Assembly (NCBI GenBank): GCA_934085565.1
Contig: CAKOHG010000002.1
Location: 162,444 to 226,443 of the forward strand
DNA length: 64,000 nt
Reading direction: 5' to 3'
Origin: an uncultured Bacilli bacterium
Lineage (GTDB): Bacteria > Bacillota_I > Bacilli_A > RF39 > UBA660
The notes under the pieces are model-generated. The model saw nothing but the letters and a program-made list of their open reading frames with translations. It was not told the DNA's origin and did not search any database. Shown one piece after another: positions 1 through 8,087 of this stretch. A program made the translations under genes and the position numbers. Numbering within the stretch: position 1 is the stretch's first letter; each line of letters opens with the position of its first letter.

Positions 1-202
1 TAATTTAACGAATAATCTTTTAAGTGTAGGACAAGTTCTTAAAATTCCAACTAATACCGAGACTACTATTTATACGGTTCAAAAGGGCGATAATCTTTAT
101 TCTATAGCAAGGACGTACAATACTACAGTTGAGGCAATAAAAGAACAAAATAATTTAACAAGTAATTTATTAAGCATTGGCCAAAAACTCATAATACCAT
201 AA
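1..202 (+). CDS. C-terminal end of a LysM-repeat protein (partial)
   Basis: The reading frame is open from the left edge to a TAA at 200-202 and gives the last 66 residues. It holds the end of one LysM-like repeat and one complete repeat with the typical pattern YTVQKGDNLYSIA, then a stretch in N-N-L and a closing IP. LysM domains bind peptidoglycan or chitin-like glycans, so the protein probably acts at the cell wall or spore envelope. The catalytic or other N-terminal part lies outside the window. It converges on cwlJ and shares a bidirectional terminator with it. Confidence 0.8.
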   Translation, partial: NLTNNLLSVGQVLKIPTNTETTIYTVQKGDNLYSIARTYNTTVEAIKEQNNLTSNLLSIGQKLIIP

Positions 203-230
203 AAAAACAGTTCAGTTGAGCTGTTTTTTT
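201..230. terminator. Bidirectional terminator between the LysM gene and cwlJ
   Basis: The stem AAAAACAG / CTGTTTTT has A and T runs on its two flanks, so it can end transcription from both converging genes. Confidence 0.75.
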
Positions 231-236
231 CAATCA

Positions 237-662
237 TTAATTATAAATTTCACTGCATTGACCTTTTTGAGGATTATAAAAACAATGTCCTTTATAACTA
301 CCGGCAAGTGGTTGGGTATACCAAGTGGATTTACAACTTTCATTTTTAGATGGAGCATAGAACCATAAAGCGTGTGTAGCAGGATAATAATATTCTCCTT
401 TTAAAATTCTTTCAGCTAAATTTTTTTCTAAAGTCGTGGGGCTTGCTTGAAATAAAGAACTATTTGTGCCAACAAATTGATTAGGTTGATAAATGGCATC
501 ATATATCGTATTGATGTTTTTAAAAGTGTAGCAATTTGCCAAAGCTCTATTAACAACGACATTTCCAACCATAAGCATACCAAGGTCACCTTCAGCTAAT
601 GCTTCAGCCCTCATAATTCTGGCTAGTAATTCTTTTTCTTTGGTTGTATATTCAATAATCAT
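237..662 (-). CDS. cwlJ: Spore cortex-lytic hydrolase CwlJ
   Basis: This 141-residue protein matches the CwlJ/SleB hydrolase family along its whole length and has CwlJ's short size and lack of a signal peptide. Visible family motifs are the RAEALAEG segment near the N-terminus (with the presumed catalytic Glu), GMLMVGNVVVNRA, IYQPNQF, ALWFYAPS, WYTQPLAGSYKGHCFYNP and a C-terminal Y. In Bacillus, CwlJ sits in the spore coat, breaks down cortex peptidoglycan at germination and needs GerQ; a gerQ gene is present at 56.7-57.0 kb. I chose the ATG at 662 because AGGTG lies 6 bases before it; a GTG at 671 overlaps that AGGTG. Confidence 0.9.
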   Translation of the reverse strand: MIIEYTTKEKELLARIMRAEALAEGDLGMLMVGNVVVNRALANCYTFKNINTIYDAIYQPNQFVGTNSSLFQASPTTLEKNLAERILKGEYYYPATHALWFYAPSKNESCKSTWYTQPLAGSYKGHCFYNPQKGQCSEIYN

Positions 663-678
663 AATAATCACCTAAAAT

Positions 679-686
679 AGTGTATG
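679..686 (-). promoter_or_regulatory. Possible sporulation (SigE-like) -10 element for cwlJ
   Basis: On the minus strand the bases read CATACACT, a full match to the SigE -10 pattern CATACAnT. The expected start would fall just at the AGGTG ribosome binding site, giving a very short leader. No clear -35 element is present, so this is tentative. Confidence 0.35.
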
Positions 687-757
687 TAAAATTTTCTTAA
701 TTGTTTTTATATGATATACTACATGTATAAAATGATAATCGAAAAGAGGAGAAAAAT

Positions 758-1468
758 TTGAAAATACAAATAATTGGTTCAGGAAGCATGTGGACAAAAT
801 TTAATAGTGCTTGTTATCTTATTAACGATGAAATTATGGTTGATTTTCCTAATGGTACCTGTAAGTATTTATATCGTTTAGGAATTAATCCTATAAATAT
901 TAATCATATTTTATTGACGCATTTTCATGGAGATCATTATTTTGACGTTCCTTTTTGGTTACTTCATAAAATAAAAAAATCTGATAACAATATAAATATT
1001 TATTGTTCTAAAGATGGAAAAAAGAAGATACACCAAATAAGTAAGCTTTCTTTTCCACAGTCTTTTAAAAATACATTAAATAAAATTAATTATTGTTTTA
1101 AGAAAAATTTTTCAATTAATGATTTACAAATATCTAAAGTTTTAGTGGATCACGGTAGAATGAAACCAGCTTTTGGTTATATTATTAATTGTAAAAATGT
1201 CTTTGTTGGTTTTACGGGTGATACTGCTTTTTGTGATTCTGTTTTACAAATGGCTCATAAATGTAAATATCTATTTTGTGATTGTATGTTAGATATAGGA
1301 AGTAAGTCTCATCAAGGAATTGATAATTTGGAGTACCTATCTTCTGAATATCCAAATTGTACTTTTGTAGTAAGCCACTTAGAAGATACCACGAGAGAAA
1401 AACTTATGAAGTTAAATTATCCTAATATCATAGTCCCTTCTGATGGTGAAATAATTAATATAGAATAA
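758..1468 (+). CDS. Metallo-beta-lactamase-fold hydrolase (RNase Z-like group)
   Basis: This is a 236-residue metallo-hydrolase with the zinc-binding motif THFHGDH near residue 55, an FTGDTA strand-Asp motif in the middle and a late SHLED motif, the usual order of metal ligands in this fold. The layout resembles RNase Z / YhfI-like proteins, but the flexible arm of true RNase Z is not evident, so the substrate is unknown. The start is a TTG at 758 with AGAGGAG six bases upstream; no ATG fits. The unknown gene downstream follows after 12 bases and is probably cotranscribed. Confidence 0.7.
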   Translation: MKIQIIGSGSMWTKFNSACYLINDEIMVDFPNGTCKYLYRLGINPININHILLTHFHGDHYFDVPFWLLHKIKKSDNNINIYCSKDGKKKIHQISKLSFPQSFKNTLNKINYCFKKNFSINDLQISKVLVDHGRMKPAFGYIINCKNVFVGFTGDTAFCDSVLQMAHKCKYLFCDCMLDIGSKSHQGIDNLEYLSSEYPNCTFVVSHLEDTTREKLMKLNYPNIIVPSDGEIINIE

Positions 1469-1480
1469 AGGAGTAAGCAT

Positions 1481-2539
1481 ATGAGTATTGAAAATATTGT
1501 TTTGGTAAGAGCAACCAATATTATCCCGTTTGATGGAGTTGTGAAACCTTTAAGTAACGTTTGTTATCTGACTAAAAATATTGGGCTTCCTTTTTCAGGA
1601 ATGCTAAGCGACTTTTTACTTGAAACTGGTATAATCCCTAAGTTAGATTATAGTAAAATGTTTGACGAAAATTATTATGATAGTTATGTTGCCTCTTCCT
1701 CAGAAATTTTAAAAGATTATTTACCGTATGTTTCTGATTATAATTCCATGGTTTTATTTTCCTTAAATGGTTTATGTCCTGATGATAACGAACATGGTTT
1801 TGGAAACAATACCTTTTCAAACAAAAAATGTGCTATTATTGAACCACTTAAATATCATATTAATGAAGCTGTTTCGTTAGTTCCAACCGATACAGCTATT
1901 AAAGGGGATATTTTTTTATCTGAAGAAGCCATCTTATTAATAGAAAAAGAATACTATGAAACTTTAGGTGAAGAAGAAATAAAAAAACTTAATCAGTTAG
2001 ATATGACGTTAAATTTATTTACAGGTTCTTTAAAAGAAGCTATTAAATTAACTTTAACAAATACAGATAAATATAATTTTGAAACATTAAGTTTATCAGA
2101 AAGTACAGGCGGCGTTATGTCTTCAAAGACAAGTGAGGAGTTTAAAAGAACGATAAAAGACACTATTCAAACTTATCAATTGTCTTATAAAAAATATTAT
2201 AACTTAATAACTTCTGTGGATAAGACGATTATCAATTATGATAAGGTTTGTGATGAATATAAAAATATGCTTACTGTTCAAAATTATTTTATGACACTTT
2301 TTTTACAAGAATTGCTAGTTAAAATGGGTGCTTCGCAACCAATGATAGATGAAGTACCAAACAATTTATATAATAAAATTTATCTTTCAAAAGTAGTAGA
2401 GAGTATAAAAGAATATGGTATTGATAATTATAAAAACTTTGTGGATAACTATAATTTAGTTTTGAAAGAAAAACAGGAGAAGAAAGAATTAATGACTCCT
2501 CAAGAAATTATTGCTACGAATTCTTATCGTTTGAAATAA
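1481..2539 (+). CDS. Protein of unknown function, 352 residues
   Basis: I do not recognise this family. The protein has no signal peptide or clear membrane segment. The N-terminal third is mixed and includes a GLCPDDNEHGFGN loop. The middle carries a Leu/Glu/Lys-rich helical part, and the C-terminal half is helical with many Tyr and Lys. The start ATG has AAAGGAG before it (1468-1474). It follows the metallo-hydrolase closely, so the two may share a pathway. The reading frame is intact and codon use looks like that of its neighbours. Confidence 0.75.
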   Translation: MSIENIVLVRATNIIPFDGVVKPLSNVCYLTKNIGLPFSGMLSDFLLETGIIPKLDYSKMFDENYYDSYVASSSEILKDYLPYVSDYNSMVLFSLNGLCPDDNEHGFGNNTFSNKKCAIIEPLKYHINEAVSLVPTDTAIKGDIFLSEEAILLIEKEYYETLGEEEIKKLNQLDMTLNLFTGSLKEAIKLTLTNTDKYNFETLSLSESTGGVMSSKTSEEFKRTIKDTIQTYQLSYKKYYNLITSVDKTIINYDKVCDEYKNMLTVQNYFMTLFLQELLVKMGASQPMIDEVPNNLYNKIYLSKVVESIKEYGIDNYKNFVDNYNLVLKEKQEKKELMTPQEIIATNSYRLK

Positions 2540-2592
2540 ATGAGGCAAGTGGAAACTCTAAAAAAATACTAGAAATATCCTAGTAGGTATGT

Positions 2593-2598
2593 TATAAT
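2593..2598 (+). promoter_or_regulatory. Extended -10 promoter for tRNA-Trp
   Basis: TATAAT is preceded by TG one base upstream (TGTTATAAT), an extended -10 element; the -35 region is weak. It lies 20 bases before the tRNA. Confidence 0.6.
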
Positions 2599-2617
2599 GA
2601 ACTTGCTTTTGAATTTT

Positions 2618-2691
2618 AGAGGCGTGGTATAATGGTAGCATAGGAGTCTCCAAAACTTTTGATGGGAGTTCGATTCTCTCCGCCTCTGCCA
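2618..2691 (+). tRNA. trnW: tRNA-Trp (anticodon CCA)
   Basis: A seven-base-pair acceptor stem (AGAGGCG / CGCCTCT), a D loop with AATGGTAG, anticodon loop CTCCAAA, T loop TTCGATTC, discriminator G and an encoded CCA end give a complete tRNA. It aligns well with bacterial tRNA-Trp. The D stem has a weak pair. The CCA anticodon reads only TGG, which fits TGA remaining a stop codon. Confidence 0.93.
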
Positions 2692-2727
2692 GATGTAATA
2701 AACTCCGATGTGGAGTTAATAAATTAA

Positions 2728-2762
2728 AATACGGATGAAAGAAATTTTTCCGTATTTTTTTA
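2728..2762 (+). terminator. Terminator after tRNA-Trp
   Basis: The stem AAATACGGA / TCCGTATTT is followed by a T run. Confidence 0.8.
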
Positions 2763-2788
2763 TAAAAAAGAATTAAGGAGAATTATAA

Positions 2789-3337
2789 ATGGGAAAAAAT
2801 GTATTAATGATATCATCATCTATGAGTGTTACAAAAAGCACAAAGAAGTTATGTGAACAATTTAAAAAGGGAGCTGAAGAATCTTTAAATCATGTAGAAC
2901 TTATAGAGTTAAAAGGCAAAAAAATAAATTTTTGCTTTGGATGTAATGCATGTCAGAAAAATGGTGGAACATGTATTCAAAAAGATGATGTTTCTGAAAT
3001 ATTAGAAAAAATGATTCAAGCTGATGTCATTGTTTTAGCAAGTCCTGTATATTTTTATTCAATAGCTGGTCAAATGAAGACACTTATCGATAGGACTTAC
3101 GCCAAATACAATTTATTAAATAATAAAGAATTCTATTTTATTTTGACTTGTGCGGCGCCTTATGAAGAACCTTATAAAAATGATTTAGATGTAGCGATTG
3201 CTTCTTTGAGAGGTTTTATAAAATGTTTACCAAATGCTGTAGAAAAAGGTGTTATTGTCGGTGGTAATATGGCTTCTCAAAAAATAGAAGAAACCAGTGC
3301 TTATCAAGAGGCATACCATTTAGGTAAAAAAATATAA
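2789..3337 (+). CDS. NAD(P)H-dependent FMN reductase / flavodoxin-fold protein
   Basis: A 182-residue flavodoxin-fold protein. The N-terminal strand and phosphate loop read VLMISSSMSVTKST. A CFGCNACQKNGGTC cluster follows near residues 49-62, as in the iron-sulfur-flavoprotein / FMN-reductase family, then the VLASPVYFYSIAGQMKTLIDR segment shared by those proteins. It likely reduces flavin or carries electrons from NAD(P)H. The Cys group could bind a metal cluster or simply be structural; the family contains both cases. AAGGAG precedes the ATG. It stands alone between the tRNA and the lysS leader. Confidence 0.8.
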   Translation: MGKNVLMISSSMSVTKSTKKLCEQFKKGAEESLNHVELIELKGKKINFCFGCNACQKNGGTCIQKDDVSEILEKMIQADVIVLASPVYFYSIAGQMKTLIDRTYAKYNLLNNKEFYFILTCAAPYEEPYKNDLDVAIASLRGFIKCLPNAVEKGVIVGGNMASQKIEETSAYQEAYHLGKKI

Positions 3338-3375
3338 AATAACTATTTAGATACCATTATCATAATTAAAATAGA

Positions 3376-3404
3376 TTGACAAACCATTTCTTTTATGCGA
3401 GAAT
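3376..3404 (+). promoter_or_regulatory. Promoter of the lysS T-box leader
   Basis: TTGACA, a 17-base spacer ending in TGC, and GAGAAT: a perfect -35 with a weak but extended -10. Transcription should start near 3411. Confidence 0.65.
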
Positions 3405-3410
3405 TGAGGT

Positions 3411-3655
3411 GCATTTGGGAGTTATGTAACTCCGTTATAAAAAAGTGTTGAATGTAGGAGTAGTTATTTATCCTGTTTTAAAGAGAGATGAGAGATGGTG
3501 GAACTCATTAGCAGAAAATAATGAAAAAAGCTACAGGAGCTTAATCGGGTAGTTTCGATAAAAACTTTAAAGAGCATATTAAAACAATATGAACTAAGGT
3601 GGTACCGCGGATTTAACAGTTAATTCGTCCTTAAAGGATGAGTAACTGTTTTTTT
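3411..3655 (+). promoter_or_regulatory. T-box riboswitch for lysS (specifier AAA, lysine)
   Basis: The leader ends in the T-box consensus AAGGTGGTACCGCGG (3596-3610) and a terminator stem, AACAGTTA / TAACTGTT, with a T run (3615-3655). Stem I holds an AGAGAGATG motif (3482 on). The specifier loop reads ATGAA, one base, then AAA at 3527-3529 (Lys); the spacing to the following GGAG equals that in the pheS leader of this window. Uncharged tRNA-Lys should pair here and favour the antiterminator. Transcript start and stem I limits are approximate. Confidence 0.9.
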
Positions 3656-3673
3656 ATGGAAAGAGGGAAAAGT

Positions 3674-5569
3674 ATGAGAGAATTAACAGAACAAGAAAAA
3701 GTAAGAAGAGAAAAGTTAAGTGAAATAGCTAAAGTATGTAATCCTTATCCAGATAGTTTTAAAAGAACACATACTTTAAAAGAAGCTAAAATGCTAGATG
3801 ATGGTACAACAGATGTTAGTGTTTGTGGTCGTATTATCTTTATGCGTAAAATGGGAAAATTATCATTTGTGCGTATTAGAGAATTAGAAGGTGACTTACA
3901 ATTAGAACTAAAAGTTGATGAACTTGGTGAAGAAAAGTATGATTTCTTTAAAAAATTAATTGACTCTGGTGATTTTATTGGTGCAACTGGAGAAATCTTT
4001 ACTACTCAAACAGGTGAAAAAACTTTACGTGTTAAAGACTATCAATTTTTAGGTAAAGCCTTAAGACCATTACCAGAAAAGTTTCATGGTCTACAAGACA
4101 CTGAACTTAAATATCGTAACCGTTATGTCGATTTAATTATGAATCAAGAATCACGTAATGTTTTCTTAGGACGTAGTAAATTTTATGCTTTTTTACATCG
4201 TTATTTAGGAGAAAATGGCTTCTTAGAAGTAGAAACTCCGATTATGCAAACTGCGGTAAGTGGTGCGGCTGCGAAACCATTTTTTACACATCACAATGCA
4301 TTAAATTTAGATATGAATTTAAGAATTGCTCCAGAAACTTATTTGAAACAATGTATTGCTGCTGGCTTTGACCGTGTTTATGAAGTAGCAAAATGTTTCC
4401 GTAATGAAGGAATGGATACTGAGCATCTTCAAGAATTTACTCAGGTAGAATGGTATGTTGCATACTGGAATTTTGAAGATACTATTGTTTTCTTCCAAGA
4501 CTTTATAAAAAATGCTTTATTAGAACTTGTTGGTACTACCACAATTAATTATCGTGGTAACGAATTATCTTTTGATGGTAACTGGGAAAGAATAAACTAT
4601 ATTGAAGCCATGAAAGAATTATTAGGTAATGATTTCTTAGACATTGAAGAACCTGAAAAATTAAAAGAACTTGTTGTAAATAAAGGCTTATTTACGATGG
4701 AGGATTTAAATGAATATAAATCTATTAGTCAAATTATTGACTTTGTTTATAAGAAGAAAATAAGAGCTAATATTGTTGGACCAACGATTCTTTATAATTA
4801 TCCAGCTGTTTTAAAACCACTTGCTAGAAGAAATGATGAAGACAAAAATGCAGTTGATGTTTTCCAAGTTGTTGTTTGCGGTACAGAAATTTGTAATGCT
4901 TATTCTGAATTAGTTGACCCAGAAATACAAAGAGCTAATTTTGAAGAACAAGCTAAAGCTAAGAGCCAAGGTGATGATGAAACCATGGAACTTGATGAAG
5001 ACTTTATGGGGGCTATGGAACAAGGAATGCCACCTATCTCTGGTTTAGGCTTTGGTATTGACCGTTTAATGATGCTTATTTATAATCAAGAATCTATTCG
5101 TGATGTGGTTTTATTCCCAACTATGAAAAAAGGAAATACAAATAATAAAGAATCTGTGATTAAAACTAATTCTATAAAAGAAGAATTAAAAACAGATTTC
5201 AGTCATGTTGTCATTGAACCATTATTTAAAGACTATGTTGATTTTGAAAACTTCAGTGCTTGTGATTTTAGAGCTGTTAAAGTTAAAGACTGTGTGGCTG
5301 TTCCTAAGAGTAAAAAATTATTACAATTTACACTTGATGATGGAACAGGCGTTGATAGAACTATTTTAAGTGGAATTCATGCTTATTATGAACCAGAAGA
5401 ATTAATAGGTTCTACTTTAATTGCTATTTTAAATCTACCTCCAAGAGCGATGATGGGGATATCTTCTTGTGGAATGCTTCTTTCTTGTGTTCATGAAGAA
5501 AATGGCGAAGAAAAGTTAAACTTAATTCAAATTGATAATAATATTCCAGCAGGAGCTAAATTATATTAG
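3674..5569 (+). CDS. lysS: Lysyl-tRNA synthetase with C-terminal tRNA-binding domain
   Basis: A class II LysRS: an N-terminal anticodon-binding OB fold, motif 2 (FRNEGMDTEHLQEFTQ) and motif 3 (GLGFGIDRLMML). The 631 residues exceed the usual ~490 because a second OB-type domain follows from about residue 510; it has the pattern of Trbp111 / EMAPII / MetRS C-terminal tRNA-binding domains (SKKLLQFTLDDGTG, then SGIHAYYEPEELIG and SCGMLLSC). Such fused domains raise tRNA affinity without sequence choice. I took the ATG at 3674, with GAGGG upstream, instead of an in-frame ATG at 3638 that lies inside the leader terminator. Expression is controlled by the T-box leader. Confidence 0.95.
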   Translation: MRELTEQEKVRREKLSEIAKVCNPYPDSFKRTHTLKEAKMLDDGTTDVSVCGRIIFMRKMGKLSFVRIRELEGDLQLELKVDELGEEKYDFFKKLIDSGDFIGATGEIFTTQTGEKTLRVKDYQFLGKALRPLPEKFHGLQDTELKYRNRYVDLIMNQESRNVFLGRSKFYAFLHRYLGENGFLEVETPIMQTAVSGAAAKPFFTHHNALNLDMNLRIAPETYLKQCIAAGFDRVYEVAKCFRNEGMDTEHLQEFTQVEWYVAYWNFEDTIVFFQDFIKNALLELVGTTTINYRGNELSFDGNWERINYIEAMKELLGNDFLDIEEPEKLKELVVNKGLFTMEDLNEYKSISQIIDFVYKKKIRANIVGPTILYNYPAVLKPLARRNDEDKNAVDVFQVVVCGTEICNAYSELVDPEIQRANFEEQAKAKSQGDDETMELDEDFMGAMEQGMPPISGLGFGIDRLMMLIYNQESIRDVVLFPTMKKGNTNNKESVIKTNSIKEELKTDFSHVVIEPLFKDYVDFENFSACDFRAVKVKDCVAVPKSKKLLQFTLDDGTGVDRTILSGIHAYYEPEELIGSTLIAILNLPPRAMMGISSCGMLLSCVHEENGEEKLNLIQIDNNIPAGAKLY

Positions 5570-5573
5570 TTTT

Positions 5574-5603
5574 AGAAGAGCTATTTTTGGTAGCTCTTTT
5601 TTC
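5574..5603 (+). terminator. Terminator of lysS
   Basis: Stem AAGAGCTA / TAGCTCTT followed by a T run. Confidence 0.8.
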
Positions 5604-5646
5604 GTATGGTTCATTTTTTAATAAAATATATTAAAGACACCTTAAA

Positions 5647-5699
5647 ATCGTTCTTTTTAAGGCTAAACTATAACCTGCAGTCAATGTTATCGTTCTTTT
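5647..5699 (+). repeat. Direct repeat ahead of the HTH gene, possible operator
   Basis: ATCGTTCTTTT occurs at 5647-5657 and again at 5689-5699, exactly 42 bases apart, or four helical turns. The second copy sits just before a TACAAT -10 candidate (5708-5713) of the HTH gene. This would suit an autoregulatory site but is unproven. Confidence 0.35.
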
Positions 5700-5730
5700 A
5701 TCTTCGATACAATTAAACTGGGTGTTGTGA

Positions 5731-5994
5731 ATGAATCATTATGATAAAATGCTTAATTTAGCAAATAATATTAAAAGATATCGTTTAGAAAAAGGACTTA
5801 CACAAGAAGCCTTTGCAGAAATGATAAATAAAACGGCTAATTATGTTAGCCAATTAGAGAATGCACATAAAGGAATTCAACTTAGAACCGTATTTGATAT
5901 CGCGGATGCTTTAGAAGTTCCTGTTAAAGAATTATTTAACGAATGTGACCCAGTTGAGGGTAAAATTACAAAATACAAGAAGGTTCATCATTAA
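5731..5994 (+). CDS. Small XRE-family DNA-binding regulator
   Basis: An 87-residue protein, nearly all one helix-turn-helix domain of the Cro/CI (XRE) type: IKRYRLEKGLTQEAFAEMIN, the recognition helix in NYVSQLENAHKG, then LRTVFDIADALEVPVKELF. There is no ligand or dimer domain beyond a short basic tail. The ribosome binding site is weak (GGGTG), and the likely -10 lies very close to the ATG, so the leader is short. The target is unknown; the repeats just upstream suggest autoregulation, and the transporter gene that follows is a second candidate. Confidence 0.8.
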   Translation: MNHYDKMLNLANNIKRYRLEKGLTQEAFAEMINKTANYVSQLENAHKGIQLRTVFDIADALEVPVKELFNECDPVEGKITKYKKVHH

Positions 5995-6008
5995 TCTTCT
6001 TTTTTTTC
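5977..6008 (+). terminator. Terminator of the HTH gene
   Basis: AGAAG / CTTCT stem over the end of the gene, followed by a T run. Confidence 0.6.
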
Positions 6009-6064
6009 ACAGAAATTTCACCAAACGACTTCTTAAAAGGACTTTAAAATGCTAACTTTTGTGC

Positions 6065-6070
6065 TATAAT
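6065..6070 (+). promoter_or_regulatory. Extended -10 promoter for the YfcC-type transporter
   Basis: TGCTATAAT (TG, one base, TATAAT) lies 20 bases before the gene; no good -35 element. Confidence 0.5.
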
Positions 6071-6090
6071 TTAAATGGAGGAGGATTAGG

Positions 6091-7578
6091 ATGAAGAAAA
6101 TGTCTAAAGAACATGATCTTGTAAAAATCATTGGCATTATGTTACTTCTTGTTGTTGTTTTATCTTGGATTATTCCTACAGGAACTTTTTCAAGTGGCGC
6201 AACATTCACAGAAGGTGAAATGGGACGTTTAGGACTAGCTCATTTATTCTATGGGTTTAGTTATGCCATTCAAAACTATGCCATTCAAATCGGATTTTTA
6301 CTAATGGTTGGAGTTTTTTATGGAGTCGTATCTAAAACAGAAGGTTATAAAGAATTTGTTAATCGTTTAGCAAACATCTTTAAAGGAAAAGAAATCATTG
6401 TAAGTTTAATTATTTCTTTTGTTATTGTTTTACTTACATCTGTTTTAAATAATACTTTTGTATTAATTGTGTTTATGCCTGTTTTAATTACTATACTTCG
6501 TAAATTAGGACTAGACAAAATAAGCTCTTTTGCGATTACGTTTGGTTCTATGTTAGTAGGTGTTTTAGGCGCTACTATTGGTACAGAAGGATTAGATGCT
6601 TTCATTAACTATATTGGTTACGGAGGATCTGAGGTTACTTTAACAACCGAACTTGGTATTCGTATTGGTATTGCTTTCTTAGCTTATGCAGTATATAGTT
6701 TCTTTAATTATTTATATATTAAAAAACTAGTTCCTGCTAAAGATAGCAGTGAGGAAGAAAAAGATGATGCATTCTATGTAGAAGATTCTAAAAAGAAAGG
6801 AAAAACAAATATTTGGCCAGTTGCATTAATGTTTGGTGTTTTATTTGTTTTAGCTGTTTTAGGATTTGTTTACTGGAATAAATCAACTGGTTCTGGTACA
6901 AAAATCTTTGGTCTTGAGATTTTTGATAATTTCTTTGAATGGATTGAAGATATTAAAATAGGTGATGTGGCTATTATCTCTTCTTTATTTGGCGGAGAAG
7001 CCTTACCTAACATGTCTGCTAAATTATTCCCAGAATTTGGTAGTTGGTATTTATTTACTTATTCTATTTTCTTAGCTATTATTGTTCTTATTGTTAAATT
7101 TGCTTCTAAAATGAAATTTAATGATATGTTAACAAATGCTTATGAAGGAATTAAAGTAATGATTAAACCTACTTTATTCTTAATTTTAGCTTACATGATG
7201 TTTGTACTATTATATTGGTCTCCAATACTTACAACCATTTTAAACGAAGTTGGTAAATTAAGCAGTTCATTTAATCCATTTGTTGTTTCTTTACAAGCAT
7301 TTATTGCATCAATCTTTAATACTGATTTTGCTTATATCGGTTATTCATTAAGTTATGCTATTGGAAGCTTTACAGGAACTGAAGGAAATATTGCTTTCTT
7401 AATCTACACAACTATTTATGGTCTAGTTCAATTTGTAACTCCTATAAGTGTTTTCTTATTATTTGGTCTTTCTTATATGGATATTCCATACAAGAAATGG
7501 CTTGGATATATTTGGAAATTCTTTGCAGTTATGTTAGCTAGTTTACTTATTATCTTTGCCATTTTATGGTTGATATAA
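6091..7578 (+). CDS. YfcC/DcuC-type membrane transporter
   Basis: A 495-residue integral membrane protein with about 12 hydrophobic segments. Its N-terminus (helix, then WIIPTGTFSSG) is typical of the YfcC family in the ion-transporter superfamily, which also includes the DcuC dicarboxylate carriers. A charged cytoplasmic loop rich in Glu, Asp and Lys (near residues 212-235) splits the two halves. Substrates of YfcC proteins are poorly known; amino acids, peptides or dicarboxylates are plausible. GGAGGAGG-like binding site before the ATG. Monocistronic, with its own promoter and terminator. Confidence 0.75.
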   Translation: MKKMSKEHDLVKIIGIMLLLVVVLSWIIPTGTFSSGATFTEGEMGRLGLAHLFYGFSYAIQNYAIQIGFLLMVGVFYGVVSKTEGYKEFVNRLANIFKGKEIIVSLIISFVIVLLTSVLNNTFVLIVFMPVLITILRKLGLDKISSFAITFGSMLVGVLGATIGTEGLDAFINYIGYGGSEVTLTTELGIRIGIAFLAYAVYSFFNYLYIKKLVPAKDSSEEEKDDAFYVEDSKKKGKTNIWPVALMFGVLFVLAVLGFVYWNKSTGSGTKIFGLEIFDNFFEWIEDIKIGDVAIISSLFGGEALPNMSAKLFPEFGSWYLFTYSIFLAIIVLIVKFASKMKFNDMLTNAYEGIKVMIKPTLFLILAYMMFVLLYWSPILTTILNEVGKLSSSFNPFVVSLQAFIASIFNTDFAYIGYSLSYAIGSFTGTEGNIAFLIYTTIYGLVQFVTPISVFLLFGLSYMDIPYKKWLGYIWKFFAVMLASLLIIFAILWLI

Positions 7579-7618
7579 AAAATAACAAATAGGCTCTTGC
7601 TTATTTGTTATTTTTTTT
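7578..7618 (+). terminator. Terminator of the transporter gene
   Basis: Long stem AAATAACAAATA / TTATTTGTTATTT followed by a T run. Confidence 0.85.
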
Positions 7619-7645
7619 GTAATATACCTTTCGGAGGGATATATT

Positions 7646-8068
7646 ATGGAATATAAAAAATTAGATAATGATCATTATGTAATACGTATTAATAAGGGTG
7701 AAGAAGTTGTAGAGCAATTAAAAATCTTTGCCACTAACGAAAATGTTTTAACAGGTGAAATTACTGGTATTGGTGCTAGTAATAAAGTTGAAATTGGTTT
7801 ATTTAATACAGAAACTAAAGAATATAAAACAACGGTCAAAGAAGGAATGTTTGAAGTTACTTCTTTATTAGGAAATATTTCTAGAAAAGATGGTGAAGTT
7901 TATCTTCATTGCCATATTAACTTTGCTGATGCTTCATTAAATACATTTGGAGGTCATCTTGTAAAATGTTATATTTCAGCAACTTGTGAAATTATTGTTA
8001 CTGTTATTCATGGAGAAGTTGGTCGCCGTTTTGATGAAGAAATTGGTTTAAACTTATTTCAATTTTAA
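7646..8068 (+). CDS. PPC (DUF296) domain protein
   Basis: A single-domain protein of 140 residues with the PPC/DUF296 fold: an N-terminal strand-helix, TGEITGIGASNKVEIGLFN in the middle and the family's GEVYLHCHINFADASLNTFG stretch, with the conserved His residues, toward the C-terminus. In plants this domain sits in AT-hook proteins; bacterial stand-alone versions form trimers of unclear role. GGAGGG precedes the ATG. Only 66 bases separate it from clpC, so it may be cotranscribed with it. Confidence 0.85.
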   Translation: MEYKKLDNDHYVIRINKGEEVVEQLKIFATNENVLTGEITGIGASNKVEIGLFNTETKEYKTTVKEGMFEVTSLLGNISRKDGEVYLHCHINFADASLNTFGGHLVKCYISATCEIIVTVIHGEVGRRFDEEIGLNLFQF

Positions 8069-8087
8069 TGAAAATGAATAAATAATG

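Noticed and set aside
1638..1820. Minus-strand open frame of 60 codons inside the 352-residue gene
   Set aside because: No ribosome binding site, low complexity and no promoter; a chance frame.
3638..3673. Upstream ATG giving a longer LysRS
   Set aside because: It lies in the T-box terminator stem and lacks a ribosome binding site; the ATG at 3674 is well placed.
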